NCBI GenBank assembly: GCA_002720475.1
Contig: PBIL01000005.1
Span: 216,361 to 280,360 of the forward strand
Direction of reading: 5' to 3'
Length of the DNA: 64,000 nt
From: Roseovarius sp.
Lineage (GTDB): Bacteria > Pseudomonadota > Alphaproteobacteria > Rhodobacterales > Rhodobacteraceae
Position 1 is the stretch's first letter. Every line of letters begins with the position of its first letter. The notes beneath the pieces were generated by a model that did not search any database, was not told where the DNA came from, and saw only the letters and a program-made list of their open reading frames with translations. Position numbers and translations under genes: made by a program. Shown one piece after another: positions 30,637 to 39,428 of this stretch.

Positions 30637-31851
30637 TCAGCCCGCGAGCGCGGCATCGAGATTGGCCTGCACCTTCTCGAGAAAGCCCATGGTGGTGAGC
30701 CAGCCCTGGTCGGGCCCGACCAGAAGCGCGAGATCCTTGGTCATGTGGCCCGATTCGATGGTCTCCACGACGACCCGCTCAAGCGTGTCTGCGAACCGCG
30801 CGAGCGCGGCGTTCCCGTCAAGCTTCGCGCGGTGGCGCAGCCCGCCCGTCCAGGCATAGATCGAGGCGGTGGAATTGGTCGATGTCGCCTCGCCGCGCTG
30901 GTGCTGGCGGTAATGGCGGGTGACGGTGCCGTGGGCGGCCTCGGCCTCCATGATCCTGCCATCGGGGGAGAGCAGTTGCGAGGTCATGAGACCCAGCGAG
31001 CCGAAGCCTTGTGCCACCGTATCGGACTGCACGTCGCCGTCATAGTTCTTGCAGGCCCAGACGAAGCCGCCATTCCATTTCATGGCGCAGGCCACCATGT
31101 CGTCGATCAGGCGGTGCTGATACGCGATGCCGACGGCCTCGAACCTGTCGGCGAATTCCGCGTCAAAGACCTGCTGGAACAGTTCCATGAAGCGGCCATC
31201 GTATTGCTTGAGGATGGTGTTCTTGGTGCTCAGGTAGAGCGGCCACTTGAGGTTCAGCGCATAATTCATTGATGCACGGGCAAAATCAATGATCGACTGA
31301 TCCAGGTTGTACATCCCCATGTAGACGCCGGAAGAGGGCGCGCGGAACACCTCTTCCTCGATCACCGTGCCGTCCTCGCCCACGAATTTCATCGACAGCG
31401 TGCCGGGGCCGGGAAACTTGATGTCCGTGGCCTTGTATTGGTCCCCGAAGGCGTGACGCCCGATCACGATTGGCCTTGTCCAGCCGGGCACGAGGCGCGG
31501 CACGTTGCGGCAGATGATCGGCGCGCGAAAGACCACGCCGCCCAGGATGTTGCGGATCGTGCCGTTGGGGCTCTTCCACATCTTCTTGAGCCCGAATTCC
31601 TCGACCCGCGCCTCGTCCGGCGTGATCGTGGCGCATTTGACCGCGACGCCCACCTCCTTCGTCTTCTCGGCGGCGTCGATCGTCACCTGATCCCCGGTCC
31701 GGTCACGCTCCTTGATCCCGAGGTCGTAATAGAGCAGGTCCAGGTCGAGATAGGGCAGGATGAGCTTCTGCTTGATGAAATCCCAGATGATGCGGGTCAT
31801 CTCGTCGCCATCCATCTCGACGACGGGGTTCTCGACCTTGATCCTTGACAT
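30637..31851 (-). CDS. icd: NADP-dependent isocitrate dehydrogenase, homodimeric type
   Basis: A 404-aa enzyme of the eukaryote-like homodimeric IDH group (like mitochondrial IDH2), recognised by [42 protein letters not shown] and [21 protein letters not shown]. The catalytic Tyr is in the region [34 protein letters not shown], and the metal Asp in [22 protein letters not shown]. It oxidises isocitrate to 2-oxoglutarate in the TCA cycle. Directly downstream of a second, unrelated monomeric isozyme, with 50 bp between them. Confidence 0.97.
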   Translation of the reverse strand: MSRIKVENPVVEMDGDEMTRIIWDFIKQKLILPYLDLDLLYYDLGIKERDRTGDQVTIDAAEKTKEVGVAVKCATITPDEARVEEFGLKKMWKSPNGTIRNILGGVVFRAPIICRNVPRLVPGWTRPIVIGRHAFGDQYKATDIKFPGPGTLSMKFVGEDGTVIEEEVFRAPSSGVYMGMYNLDQSIIDFARASMNYALNLKWPLYLSTKNTILKQYDGRFMELFQQVFDAEFADRFEAVGIAYQHRLIDDMVACAMKWNGGFVWACKNYDGDVQSDTVAQGFGSLGLMTSQLLSPDGRIMEAEAAHGTVTRHYRQHQRGEATSTNSTASIYAWTGGLRHRAKLDGNAALARFADTLERVVVETIESGHMTKDLALLVGPDQGWLTTMGFLEKVQANLDAALAG

Positions 31852-31873
31852 GCTGCACTCCCTCAGAATGAGC

Positions 31874-31894
31874 GGGGCCGGATGATCCGGCCCC
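31874..31894 (-). terminator. Hairpin between the two isocitrate dehydrogenase genes
   Basis: A perfect 9-bp stem with a 3-nt loop (GGGGCCGGA, TGA, TCCGGCCCC) lies between the stop of the monomeric gene and the start of icd. No T-run follows, so it may be a weak or attenuating terminator, or an mRNA-stabilising structure that sets unequal expression of the two isozymes. Confidence 0.5.
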
Positions 31895-31901
31895 GTGTCG
31901 T

Positions 31902-34100
31902 CTATCCGATGATCGCGTTCAGCGTGGCCGAGGGGCGCATCACGGCGGCGAGTTTCGCCGGGTCGGGGGGATAATAGCCGCCGATATCCGCGGGGCTGCC
32001 CTGGACTCCCGCCAGCTCACTCACGATCTTCGCCTCGTTCTCGGCCAATGCCTGCGCCACGGGACGGAATTCCTCGGCCAGGGCCGCGTCGTCGGACTGT
32101 GCCGCCAGCGCCTCGGCCCAGTAGCGGGCGAACCAGTAGTGGCTGTCGCGGTTGTCGGGCTCCCCCACCTTGCGGCTTGGCGAGCGGTCATTGTCGAGGA
32201 TGCCCTGCGTCGCGGCCTCGACGGCCTCGCCCAGCAGGCGGGCGCGGGCGTTGTCGTGCGTTTCTGCGAGGAACTTGAGGCTCTCGCCAAGAGCGCAGAA
32301 TTCGCCCAGGCTGTCCCAGCGCAGGTGGTTCTCTGCCAGAAGCTGCTGGACATGCTTGGGGGCCGAGCCGCCCGCACCGGTCTCGAACAGCCCGCCGCCA
32401 TTCATCAGCTTGACGATGGAGAGCATCTTGGCCGAGGTGGCCAGTTCAAGGATCGGGAAGAGATCGGTCAGGTAATCGCGCAGCACGTTGCCGGTGATGG
32501 CGATGGTGTTCTCGCCCTTGGTGATCGTCTCGAGGCTGGCGCGGGTCGCCTCGCGCGGGGCCATGATCTCGAACTTGTCGGAAACGCCAGCCGCTTCGAG
32601 GATGGGCGTCACATAGGCGATGAGCTCGGCGTCATGGGCGCGGGCGGCGTCGAGCCAGAAGATCGCGCGATAGCCGGTGGCCTTCTGCCGCTCGATGGCA
32701 AGTTTCACCCAATCCTCGATGGCTGCCTTGCGCGCCGAGGCCGAGCGCCAGATGTCGCCCGTCTCCACGCTGTGCTCGTGCAGCACCGTGCCGTCCTCGA
32801 GGATCATGCGCACGGTGCCTGCTTCGGCGATCTCGAAGGTGGTGGGATGGCTGCCGTATTCCTCGGCTTTCTGCGCCATCAGGCCGATATTCTGCACCGT
32901 TCCGGCGGTGGCGGGGTCGAGCTTGCCATGCTCCTTGAAGAAGCGGATCGTTTCGTCATAGACTGGGGCATAGGAGCTGTCGGGGATCACGCAGACGCAA
33001 TCGTGCTCCTTGCCGTCCGGCCCCCAGCCCTTGCCGCCCGCGCGGATGAGGGCGGGCATGGAGGCGTCGATGATCACGTCCGAGGGGACGTGAAGATTGG
33101 TGATCCCCCGGTCCGAATCGACCATGTAGAGCGGCGGGCGCTTGGCAAGGCAGGCGTCGATCGCGTCGAGGATGTCCTTGCGGTCCTTGACCCGCGCCAG
33201 CAGATCACCCATCCCCGAATTGGGGTTGACGCCAAGCGCGGCCATGTCGGCACCGAACTCTTCGAAGACGGGGGCAAGGAAGCTGCGCACCGCGTGGCCG
33301 AAGATGATCGGGTCCGAGACCTTCATCATCGTGGCCTTGAGATGGAGCGAGAAGAGCACGCCCTCGGCCTTCGTCTTCTCGATCTCCCTTGCAAGAAAGG
33401 CGTCGAGCGCGGCGGCGCTCATGAACGTGGCATCGACGACCGTGCCCGCAGGATAGCTTACCGCCTCCTTGAGCACGGTCTCGCCCGCGGCCGTCTCGAG
33501 CACGATCCTCGCGGTCGCATCCCGATCAAGCGTGGCCGAGCGTTCGTTCGAGAAGAAATCGCCCGCGCTCATGGTGGCGACGCGGGTCTTGCTCTCGGGC
33601 GACCAGTCGCCCATGCGATGCGGGTTCTTCTGTGCGTAGCTCTTGACGGCGGCGGCGGCGCGGCGGTCGGAATTGCCCTCGCGCAGGACGGGGTTGACCG
33701 CCGAGCCCTTGATCGCGTCGTAGCGCGCGCGCACCTCTTTCTCGGCCCCGGTTTCGGGGGCCTCGGGATAGTCGGGGATGGCGTAGCCCTGGCCCTGCAA
33801 TTCGCGGATGGCCGCGACCAGCTGCGGCACCGAGGCCGAGATGTTGGGCAGCTTGATCACATTGGCCCGGGGCGTCTTGACCAGCTCGCCCAGCGCGGCA
33901 AGGTCGTCGCTCACGCGCTGCGCCTCGGTCAGGTGGTCGGGGAAGGCGGCAAGGATGCGCCCCGATAGCGAGATGTCGCGCGTCTCGACCGTCACGCCGG
34001 CGGCGGCGGCAAAGCGGCGGATGATCGGCAGAAGCGAGGCCGAGGCCAGCTCGGGCGCTTCGTCCACCTTGGTGTAGATGATGTCAGGGGTGTCGGCCAT
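31902..34100 (-). CDS. NADP-dependent isocitrate dehydrogenase, monomeric type (IDH-II)
   Basis: A 732-aa IDH-II, roughly twice the dimeric size and evolutionarily distinct; beginning [23 protein letters not shown] (in pieces) and including [16 protein letters not shown], the substrate-binding Ser/Asn-rich [39 protein letters not shown] and [23 protein letters not shown] (in pieces). Monomeric IDHs perform the same NADP-linked reaction. Upstream sequence (34101-34216) has a GTAT-N8-ATAC inverted repeat. Having both isozymes adjacent suggests condition-specific use, such as cold or growth on acetate, but nothing in the sequence proves it. Confidence 0.97.
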   Translation of the reverse strand: MADTPDIIYTKVDEAPELASASLLPIIRRFAAAAGVTVETRDISLSGRILAAFPDHLTEAQRVSDDLAALGELVKTPRANVIKLPNISASVPQLVAAIRELQGQGYAIPDYPEAPETGAEKEVRARYDAIKGSAVNPVLREGNSDRRAAAAVKSYAQKNPHRMGDWSPESKTRVATMSAGDFFSNERSATLDRDATARIVLETAAGETVLKEAVSYPAGTVVDATFMSAAALDAFLAREIEKTKAEGVLFSLHLKATMMKVSDPIIFGHAVRSFLAPVFEEFGADMAALGVNPNSGMGDLLARVKDRKDILDAIDACLAKRPPLYMVDSDRGITNLHVPSDVIIDASMPALIRAGGKGWGPDGKEHDCVCVIPDSSYAPVYDETIRFFKEHGKLDPATAGTVQNIGLMAQKAEEYGSHPTTFEIAEAGTVRMILEDGTVLHEHSVETGDIWRSASARKAAIEDWVKLAIERQKATGYRAIFWLDAARAHDAELIAYVTPILEAAGVSDKFEIMAPREATRASLETITKGENTIAITGNVLRDYLTDLFPILELATSAKMLSIVKLMNGGGLFETGAGGSAPKHVQQLLAENHLRWDSLGEFCALGESLKFLAETHDNARARLLGEAVEAATQGILDNDRSPSRKVGEPDNRDSHYWFARYWAEALAAQSDDAALAEEFRPVAQALAENEAKIVSELAGVQGSPADIGGYYPPDPAKLAAVMRPSATLNAIIG

Positions 34101-34216
34101 GGGGGGCTCCTTCTTTCGATCCGGTCACGGATGCGAGACTCGTTCACTCGCTCGCCTCATAGACCAAAACAGTGACCGGGAAAAGATAGTATGCGACGGT
34201 ATACAAAATTTTCACC

Positions 34217-35434
34217 TCACGCGACCTCCTCCAGCGATCCGCGCAGCGGGTGCAGGATCACCAGCCCCGCCAGCACCGCGCCCAGCACCCCCAGATGGGC
34301 GGGCATCGGCGTGCCCGCGAATGCCTGCCCGATGGGGATGGCCAGCGCCACGCTGCCCACCGTCGCCACCGCGCCGGTCACGCTCGCGGCCATGCCCGCG
34401 ATTTCCCCCATGGGGGCCATGGCCAGCGCGTTGAGATTGCCGAGGGTGAAGCCCGCCTGCATGAACACGCCCGTCTGCCAGATCAGGAACACAGCGAACT
34501 GTGCCCCCGGCGGCAGGCCCGCCTGCCAGGCAAGGATGGCCAGCGTCGAGAGCGCGGCCTGCGCGAGAAGCGCCGCGCGCACCATCCGCACCATGCCGAA
34601 ACGCCCGACAAGGCGCGCGTTGATCAGGCTGCCGGTCCCCGCCACCAGCGCCATGCCGAAAAACCAGACCGGAAATTCGGCCCCGCGCCCGAAGCTTTCG
34701 TCAAACACCGGCTGCACCAGCGACAGCGAGGTGAAAAGCGTCGTCATCGCCAGCATCTGCACGAGGATGGCGCGTCGGGTCACCGGATGGGCCACCACCT
34801 CGCGCGCGGCCAGCGCCAGCGGGCGCAGGCGGAACGGACGGCGGCGCGCGCGCGGCAAGGGCTCGGGCAGGCGCAGCATCATCCAGGCGGAAAGCACGAG
34901 CGCGAAAATCACGAAGGCCGCAAAGACCGCGCGCCATCCCGCCAGCGCGATCAGCCCCGCCCCCAGAAGCGGCGCGAAGGCGGGCGTGAGGGCAAAGACC
35001 ATCATCACGAAAGACATGAGCCGCGCCATCTCGCGCCCCGATGTCAGGTCGCGGATGATGGCGATGGAGACGATGCGAAAGGCCGCCGCCCCAAGCCCCT
35101 GCACGGCGCGCGCCATGAGCAGCGCCTCCAGCGACTGCGCCAGCAGGCCAAGCGCGGCACCGACCATATAGATCGCCGCGCCCCAGAGAATCACGCGCCT
35201 GCGCCCGAAACTGTCCGAGAGCGGCCCGGCCAGGAAGGTGCCCACCCCCAGCCCGGCCAGAAAGGCGGTGACGACAAGCTGCGCACGGTTCGGGGCTTCG
35301 GGGCTGAGCGAGAGGGCGATATGCGGCAGGCCCGGCAGCATGGCGTCGATGGAAAAGGCCACGGTCGCGGCCATCATCGCCATGAGCGCGATGAACTCGG
35401 CCGGTCGGAGGGGCAGGGCGGAGGTGCCGGTCAT
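34217..35434 (-). CDS. MFS multidrug efflux transporter, Bcr/CflA family
   Basis: A 405-aa 12-TM major facilitator. Family traits are FSIDAMLPGLPHIALSL in TM1, FLAGLGVGTFLAGPLSDSFGRRRVILWG (motif A, in pieces) after TM2, and RAVQGLGAAAFRIVSIAIIRD in TM4-5, all close to Bcr/CflA (bicyclomycin/florfenicol). The ATG at 35434 is preferred to one 11 codons upstream whose codons are unconserved. Divergent from a small periplasmic-protein gene. Confidence 0.9.
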   Translation of the reverse strand: MTGTSALPLRPAEFIALMAMMAATVAFSIDAMLPGLPHIALSLSPEAPNRAQLVVTAFLAGLGVGTFLAGPLSDSFGRRRVILWGAAIYMVGAALGLLAQSLEALLMARAVQGLGAAAFRIVSIAIIRDLTSGREMARLMSFVMMVFALTPAFAPLLGAGLIALAGWRAVFAAFVIFALVLSAWMMLRLPEPLPRARRRPFRLRPLALAAREVVAHPVTRRAILVQMLAMTTLFTSLSLVQPVFDESFGRGAEFPVWFFGMALVAGTGSLINARLVGRFGMVRMVRAALLAQAALSTLAILAWQAGLPPGAQFAVFLIWQTGVFMQAGFTLGNLNALAMAPMGEIAGMAASVTGAVATVGSVALAIPIGQAFAGTPMPAHLGVLGAVLAGLVILHPLRGSLEEVA

Positions 35435-35498
35435 GGGGGCCTTTCGCGGTATGCGCCGTGCTAGCACGCGCAGCGCGGGGGTGGAAGGACGGAGAGGC

Positions 35499-35536
35499 TT
35501 GCCAATACCTGATTAAAATAATATGGATTATTCCAT
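35499..35536 (+). promoter_or_regulatory. AT-rich candidate promoter/operator upstream of the small periplasmic protein
   Basis: TTGCCA (35499-35504) and TATGGA (35522-35527) are 17 bp apart, in a locally AT-rich patch unlike its neighbours. A 14-bp palindrome, ATGGA-TTAT-TCCAT (35523-35536), overlaps the -10 and could be an operator. An AAGGA ribosome site follows before the ATG at 35562. Confidence 0.35.
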
Positions 35537-35561
35537 CAGTGTCTGACAAAAGGAATCAGGA

Positions 35562-35861
35562 ATGTCTTTCGCGCAGCATCATGCCCTCCCCCTTGGCGGG
35601 CTTCTCACCCTTCTGGGCAGCATTGCCATGGCCGAGACGGTCACGCTCGACAACGGCCGGATGACCTATGAGATCTTCGAGCACAGCGTCGAGCATGCCG
35701 ATTTGCCGGGCTGTCCCGAAGGGCTGGACGAGGACCGGTACTTCTGCCGCCTCACCCTTGCTGCCGAACGGGCGCATGTCTTCGTCTTCGCGCTCGACGG
35801 GGATCAGCCGCTGGTTGCGCTGCGCAGCTACGATCTGGAAGAGGGCCTGCCGCGCTTCTGA
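35562..35861 (+). CDS. Small exported protein, function unknown
   Basis: A 99-aa protein with a signal peptide (LPLGGLLTLLGSIAMA, cleavage near AMA-ET at about 24) and a small mature domain with two Cys (PGCPEGLDEDRYFCRLTL) that could form a disulfide in the periplasm. Motif-like phrases: TVTLDNGRMTYEIFEHSVEHADL and AERAHVFVFALDGDQPLVALRSYD. I recognise no named family. A ribosome site AAAGGA lies 7-8 bp upstream. It is followed by an aminotransferase gene 46 bp later but no functional link is evident. Confidence 0.75.
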   Translation: MSFAQHHALPLGGLLTLLGSIAMAETVTLDNGRMTYEIFEHSVEHADLPGCPEGLDEDRYFCRLTLAAERAHVFVFALDGDQPLVALRSYDLEEGLPRF

Positions 35862-35907
35862 TCACGCGCCCATTGACGCAGACGGGTGCGCGCGCCACAA
35901 CGGGGCC

Positions 35908-37131
35908 ATGACCGAGGTGTTCCGGGGCACGTTCACGCAGCAGGAGCCGATCCCCGAGGAGGGGATCGCGGCGGCCCTCGACGTGCTGCGCTCGGGGCGC
36001 TTGCATCGCTACAACCTTGCCCCGGACGAGGCGGGCGAGGTGGCGCTGCTCGAGCGCGAATTTGCCGCCCATACCGGCGCGCGCCATGCGCTTGCCGTGA
36101 CCTCGGGCGGCTACGCGCTGGCCACCGCGCTGCGCGCGCTCGGCGTGAAACCGGGCGAGCCGGTGCTGACCAATGCCTTCACGCTTGCCCCCGTGCCCGG
36201 CGCGATTGCCAGTGCAGGTGCCGTGCCCGTCTATGTCGGCGTGACCGAGGGGCTGACGATCGACCTCGACGATCTGGCCGCGAAGGCAGGGCAGGCGCGC
36301 GTGCTGATGCTCAGCCACATGCGCGGGCATCTGGCGGACATGGACCGGCTGATGGCGATCTGCGATGCGGCGGGCATCGCGGTGATCGAGGATTGCGCGC
36401 ATACGATGGGGGCGGCCTGGCGCGGCATCCCCTCGGGGCGGTGGGGCAAGGTGGGCTGCTATTCCACCCAGACCTACAAGCACATGAACTCGGGCGAGGG
36501 CGGGTTCCTCATCACCGACGATGACGAGGTGATGGCGCGCTCGGTGATCCTGTCGGGCTCCTACATGCTCTATGCGCGGCACGGCACGGTCCCGCCGGAG
36601 GAGGTGTTCGAGCGGGTGAAATACGACACGCCCAATGTCTCGGGGCGGATGGATCATCTGCGCGCGGCGATCCTGCGGCCGCAGTTGCGCGTGCTGGACC
36701 GGCAGTGCGAGAAATGGAATGCGCGCTACCGCGTGGTGGAGACGGGGCTGCGTGGCACGCCGGGGCTGCGGATCGTGGAGCGGCCCGAGGCGGGGCGCTT
36801 CGTCGGCTCGTCGATCCAGTTTCTCCTGCTCGACTGGCCTGCGCCGCACATCGAGGAGGTGCTGGCGCGCTGTGCCGCGCGCGGGGTGGAGCTCAAGTGG
36901 TTCGGCGGGGCAGAGCCCAAGGGGTTCACCAGCCGCTATGACAGCTGGCGCTACGCGCCCCATCCGCCCATGCCGAAGAGCGACCGGATCCTGCGGTCGA
37001 TCCTCGACATGCGGCTGCCGCTGACCTTCAGCCTCGAGGATTGCGCGCAGATCGCGCGGATCATCCGCGCCGAGGTGGGCGCGGTCTGGCAGGCCGGCAC
37101 ATCAGATGAGGACCGCGCGGCAAGCGCCTGA
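35908..37131 (+). CDS. DegT/DnrJ/EryC1/StrS family PLP aminotransferase
   Basis: A 407-aa sugar-aminotransferase-like PLP enzyme. The cofactor region is AVTSGGYALATALRALG (phosphate clamp), IEDCAHTMGAAWRG with the PLP Asp, and the Schiff-base Lys in CYSTQTYKHMNSGEGGFL. The usual partners (nucleotide-sugar genes) are absent, so the amino acceptor is unknown; a sugar or cyclitol ketone is typical. The start at 35908 (MTEVFRGTFTQQEPIPEEG) is favoured because the region upstream in frame encodes the 3' part of the preceding gene's other frame. Confidence 0.88.
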   Translation: MTEVFRGTFTQQEPIPEEGIAAALDVLRSGRLHRYNLAPDEAGEVALLEREFAAHTGARHALAVTSGGYALATALRALGVKPGEPVLTNAFTLAPVPGAIASAGAVPVYVGVTEGLTIDLDDLAAKAGQARVLMLSHMRGHLADMDRLMAICDAAGIAVIEDCAHTMGAAWRGIPSGRWGKVGCYSTQTYKHMNSGEGGFLITDDDEVMARSVILSGSYMLYARHGTVPPEEVFERVKYDTPNVSGRMDHLRAAILRPQLRVLDRQCEKWNARYRVVETGLRGTPGLRIVERPEAGRFVGSSIQFLLLDWPAPHIEEVLARCAARGVELKWFGGAEPKGFTSRYDSWRYAPHPPMPKSDRILRSILDMRLPLTFSLEDCAQIARIIRAEVGAVWQAGTSDEDRAASA

Positions 37132-37133
37132 GA

Positions 37134-37313
37134 TCACGGTCGAAAGACGGATCTTCGCGGCTCCATGGTAAGGGCTTCGGGCCAGCCGAGGAAATGCTCG
37201 ATCCCGGCAATCGCCAGGGCCAGCCCGATCACGATCAGCCAGAGCCGCACGGTGCGCGGCCCCGGCGGGCGGCGCGCCCATCGCGCCAGACGCAGAAGCC
37301 AGGCGATGTTCAT
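37134..37313 (-). CDS. 59-residue single-pass membrane protein overlapping hpt
   Basis: A 59-aa open frame, [18 protein letters not shown] at the N-terminus, one transmembrane segment (about residues 23-39, [16 protein letters not shown]) and [13 protein letters not shown] at the end. It starts ATGA-overlapping the hpt stop codon by 4 bp, the pattern of translational coupling, and ends 3 bp from the stop of the convergent aminotransferase gene. I believe a similar short protein follows hpt in related roseobacters, but that is recollection only. Function unknown. Confidence 0.65.
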   Translation of the reverse strand: MNIAWLLRLARWARRPPGPRTVRLWLIVIGLALAIAGIEHFLGWPEALTMEPRRSVFRP

Positions 37314-37852
37314 GGGTCCGTGAACCGGACCTTGCCGATATAGGGCAGGTTGCGGTTGCGCTGCGCGTAGTCGATGCCATAGCCCACGACGAACTCGTCG
37401 GGGATCTCGAAGCCGATCCAGTCGGCGCGGATATCGGCCTCGCGCCGAGACGGCTTGTCCAGCAGCGCGATGGTCCGCAACCGCGCCGGGCGGCGGCTTT
37501 CCAGCAGGTGCAGCACATGGGCAAGCGTGTGGCCGGTATCGACGATATCCTCGACCACGAGCACGTCACGCCCCGCGATATCGCCGCGCAAGTCCTTGAG
37601 GATCCGCACCTCCCGGCTCGATTCCATCGCGTTGCCGTAAGAGGAGGTCTCGACGAAATCCACCTCCACCGGCAGGTCGAGCTCGCGCACCAGATCGGCG
37701 ATGAAGATGAAGGAGCCGCGCAGCAGCCCCACCACGACGAGCTTCTCGGTGCCCGCGAATTCCGCCTCGATCTCCTGCGAAAGCGCCTCGATGCGCGCCG
37801 CGATGCTCTTGGCGGAAATGAGCTTCTCGATCACATAGTCGCGCTGCGGCAT
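37310..37852 (-). CDS. hpt: Hypoxanthine phosphoribosyltransferase
   Basis: A 180-aa purine-salvage enzyme that makes IMP/GMP from hypoxanthine/guanine and PRPP. Motifs: [21 protein letters not shown] (PPi loop), [25 protein letters not shown] (flexible loop), and the PRPP-binding [17 protein letters not shown]. The start [17 protein letters not shown] at 37852 is preferred over longer in-frame alternatives because homology begins there. Divergent from coq10; coupled downstream to the 59-aa protein. Confidence 0.95.
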   Translation of the reverse strand: MPQRDYVIEKLISAKSIAARIEALSQEIEAEFAGTEKLVVVGLLRGSFIFIADLVRELDLPVEVDFVETSSYGNAMESSREVRILKDLRGDIAGRDVLVVEDIVDTGHTLAHVLHLLESRRPARLRTIALLDKPSRREADIRADWIGFEIPDEFVVGYGIDYAQRNRNLPYIGKVRFTDP

Positions 37853-37924
37853 GACTTCCCCTTGCAAATCCGGGGTCAGTCTAGGAAAAACCGCGCCACT
37901 GTCACGGGAAAAACCGGGGGGGCC

Positions 37925-38371
37925 ATGCCGACACATGCCGAAACGCGGGTGCTGCCCTATGGGGCGGCGCAGATGTACGGGCTTGTGGCCGATGTGGCGC
38001 GCTATCCCGAGTTCCTGCCCTGGACGGCGGCGGCGCGGGTGCGCAGCGTGACCCCGCAGCCGGACGGTTCGGAGGTGATGGAGGCCGATCTGGTGATCAG
38101 CTTCAAGGTCTTCCGCGAGCGATTCGCCAGCCGTGTCGTGCTCTGGCCCGAAGCGAAGCGGATCGAGACCGAATATCTCGACGGGCCGTTCCGGCACATG
38201 CGCTCGAACTGGGCCTTCCGCGATGTGGAGGGTGGCTGCGAAGTGTCCTTCGACGTGGATTTCGCGTTTCGCAACAGGCTCTTGCAGTCGGCCGCCGAGA
38301 TGTTCTTTCACGAGGCGATGAAGCGGATCGTGCGGGCCTTCGAGGCGCGCGCCCAGGCGCTTTACGGCTGA
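37925..38371 (+). CDS. Coenzyme Q-binding protein COQ10 (START domain)
   Basis: A 148-aa START/SRPBCC protein. It begins [33 protein letters not shown], the conserved COQ10 start (YPEFLPW), and has [31 protein letters not shown] (in pieces) and a C-terminal helix [20 protein letters not shown]10 homologues bind ubiquinone and aid respiratory electron transfer in bacteria and mitochondria. Start at 37925 is chosen because sequence similarity starts there; no strong ribosome site, GGGGGGCC precedes. Confidence 0.93.
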   Translation: MPTHAETRVLPYGAAQMYGLVADVARYPEFLPWTAAARVRSVTPQPDGSEVMEADLVISFKVFRERFASRVVLWPEAKRIETEYLDGPFRHMRSNWAFRDVEGGCEVSFDVDFAFRNRLLQSAAEMFFHEAMKRIVRAFEARAQALYG

Positions 38372-38394
38372 GGTCGATCAGCCTGTCGGGCGCG

Positions 38395-38458
38395 TCATCC
38401 TCGGGCCCGACCCGAGGATCTCTTGCCGCCGGGAGATCCCCGCCGTCGCGGGGATGAC
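38395..38458. repeat. Palindromic intergenic element between coq10 and cinA
   Basis: Hairpin 1 is ATCCTCGGG-CCCGA-CCCGAGGAT (38397-38419, 9-bp stem); hairpin 2 is ATCCCCGC-CGTC-GCGGGGAT (38436-38455, 8-bp stem). The whole element is bounded by GTCATCC (38395) and GGATGAC (ending 38458), an inverted pair. It shares the GTCATCCTC motif with the element at 17666 and, like it, sits between convergent genes, so it probably terminates both. Confidence 0.75.
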
Positions 38459-38463
38459 AGGGG

Positions 38464-38937
38464 TCAGGAGGAAAGCGCGTCGCGCAAGAGCCGCAAGGCA
38501 TGGTCGCGCGCAAGGCGGCGGACCTCGGCGCGGCCTGGTGCGCCGAACTCCTGCGTTTCGGTCCGGGTCGGTCGGCCCGTCATGGCGAGGCCGAAGCAGA
38601 CCCGGCCCTCCGGCTTGAACTCCGACCCGCCCGGCCCGGCGATCCCGGTGATCGAGACGGCGAGTTGCGCGGCGCTGCGGGCCAGTGCGCCCTCGGCCAT
38701 CTCGCGCGCGACCGGCTCGGAGACGGCACCATGCGCCATGAGCGTGGATGCCGAAACGCCCAGCATCTCGACCTTGGAGGCGTTGGAATAGGTGACAAAG
38801 CCCCGATCCACCACGTCAGAGGAGCCCGCCACATCCGTCAGCGCGACCGCGACCATGCCGCCGGTGCAGCTCTCGGCCGTGGCGATCATGATCCCGCGTT
38901 CCCTTGCCAAATCAAGAATATGCGCGGCGATATTCAT
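38464..38937 (-). CDS. cinA: CinA-family C-terminal domain protein (nicotinamide-nucleotide amidohydrolase, PncC)
   Basis: A 157-aa stand-alone CinA C-terminal (PncC) domain: ATAESCTGGMVAVALTDVAGSSDVVDRGFVTYSN (in pieces), GAVSEPVAREMAEGAL and AVSITGIAGPGG. It hydrolyses nicotinamide mononucleotide to nicotinate mononucleotide in pyridine-nucleotide recycling. The N-terminal MoCF domain of full CinA is absent, which is normal in alphaproteobacteria. Third gene in ispDF-pgpA-cinA, with the pgpA TGA overlapping its ATG by 4 bp. Confidence 0.93.
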   Translation of the reverse strand: MNIAAHILDLARERGIMIATAESCTGGMVAVALTDVAGSSDVVDRGFVTYSNASKVEMLGVSASTLMAHGAVSEPVAREMAEGALARSAAQLAVSITGIAGPGGSEFKPEGRVCFGLAMTGRPTRTETQEFGAPGRAEVRRLARDHALRLLRDALSS

Positions 38938-39428
38938 GAAAGAACCCCATGCGCGAGCCAGGCCCCCAGCAGGACGCAGAGCGCCGCCGCCAGCCCGGCG
39001 AGCAGATCGTCGAGCATGACGCCGAACGCGCCGCCCTGCCGGTCAACCCAGCCGATCGGCCCCGGTTTCCAGATGTCGAAGAGGCGGAAGGCGAGAAAGG
39101 CGGTGATCCAGCCCGGCCAGAGCGCGCCAAGCGCCACGCCCGCATGGGCCGCGCCGATGGAGACGGGCAGGAAGGCCAGCCATTGCCCTGCCACCTCGTC
39201 GATCACGATCTCCTCCGGGTCGGGATCGGGCGCGTCCCGCGTCTCCTCGACCGTCGCCCACCACCCCGCGCCAAGCGCGAGGAGGATGCCCGCCGCAAGC
39301 AGGCCCGGCCCGCCGATCCCGTGCAGCGCCCAGGCCGCCGGAAAGGCCGCGAGCGAGCCCCAGGTGCCGGGTGCCGGGCGCAGGAGGCCCACGCCGAAAA
39401 ACGTGGCAATCAAGCGGGTTACGCGCAT
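38934..39428 (-). CDS. pgpA: Phosphatidylglycerophosphatase A
   Basis: A 164-aa membrane enzyme removing phosphate from phosphatidylglycerophosphate. Motifs: [17 protein letters not shown] (PGTxGSL), [12 protein letters not shown] with the catalytic DE pair, [32 protein letters not shown] (FRLFDIxKPxPI and DD metal site). Start at 39428 lies 10 bp inside the ispDF 3' end, so the two overlap; cinA follows with a 4-bp overlap. The membrane helices are near residues 5-50 and 130-160. Confidence 0.95.
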   Translation of the reverse strand: MRVTRLIATFFGVGLLRPAPGTWGSLAAFPAAWALHGIGGPGLLAAGILLALGAGWWATVEETRDAPDPDPEEIVIDEVAGQWLAFLPVSIGAAHAGVALGALWPGWITAFLAFRLFDIWKPGPIGWVDRQGGAFGVMLDDLLAGLAAALCVLLGAWLAHGVLS

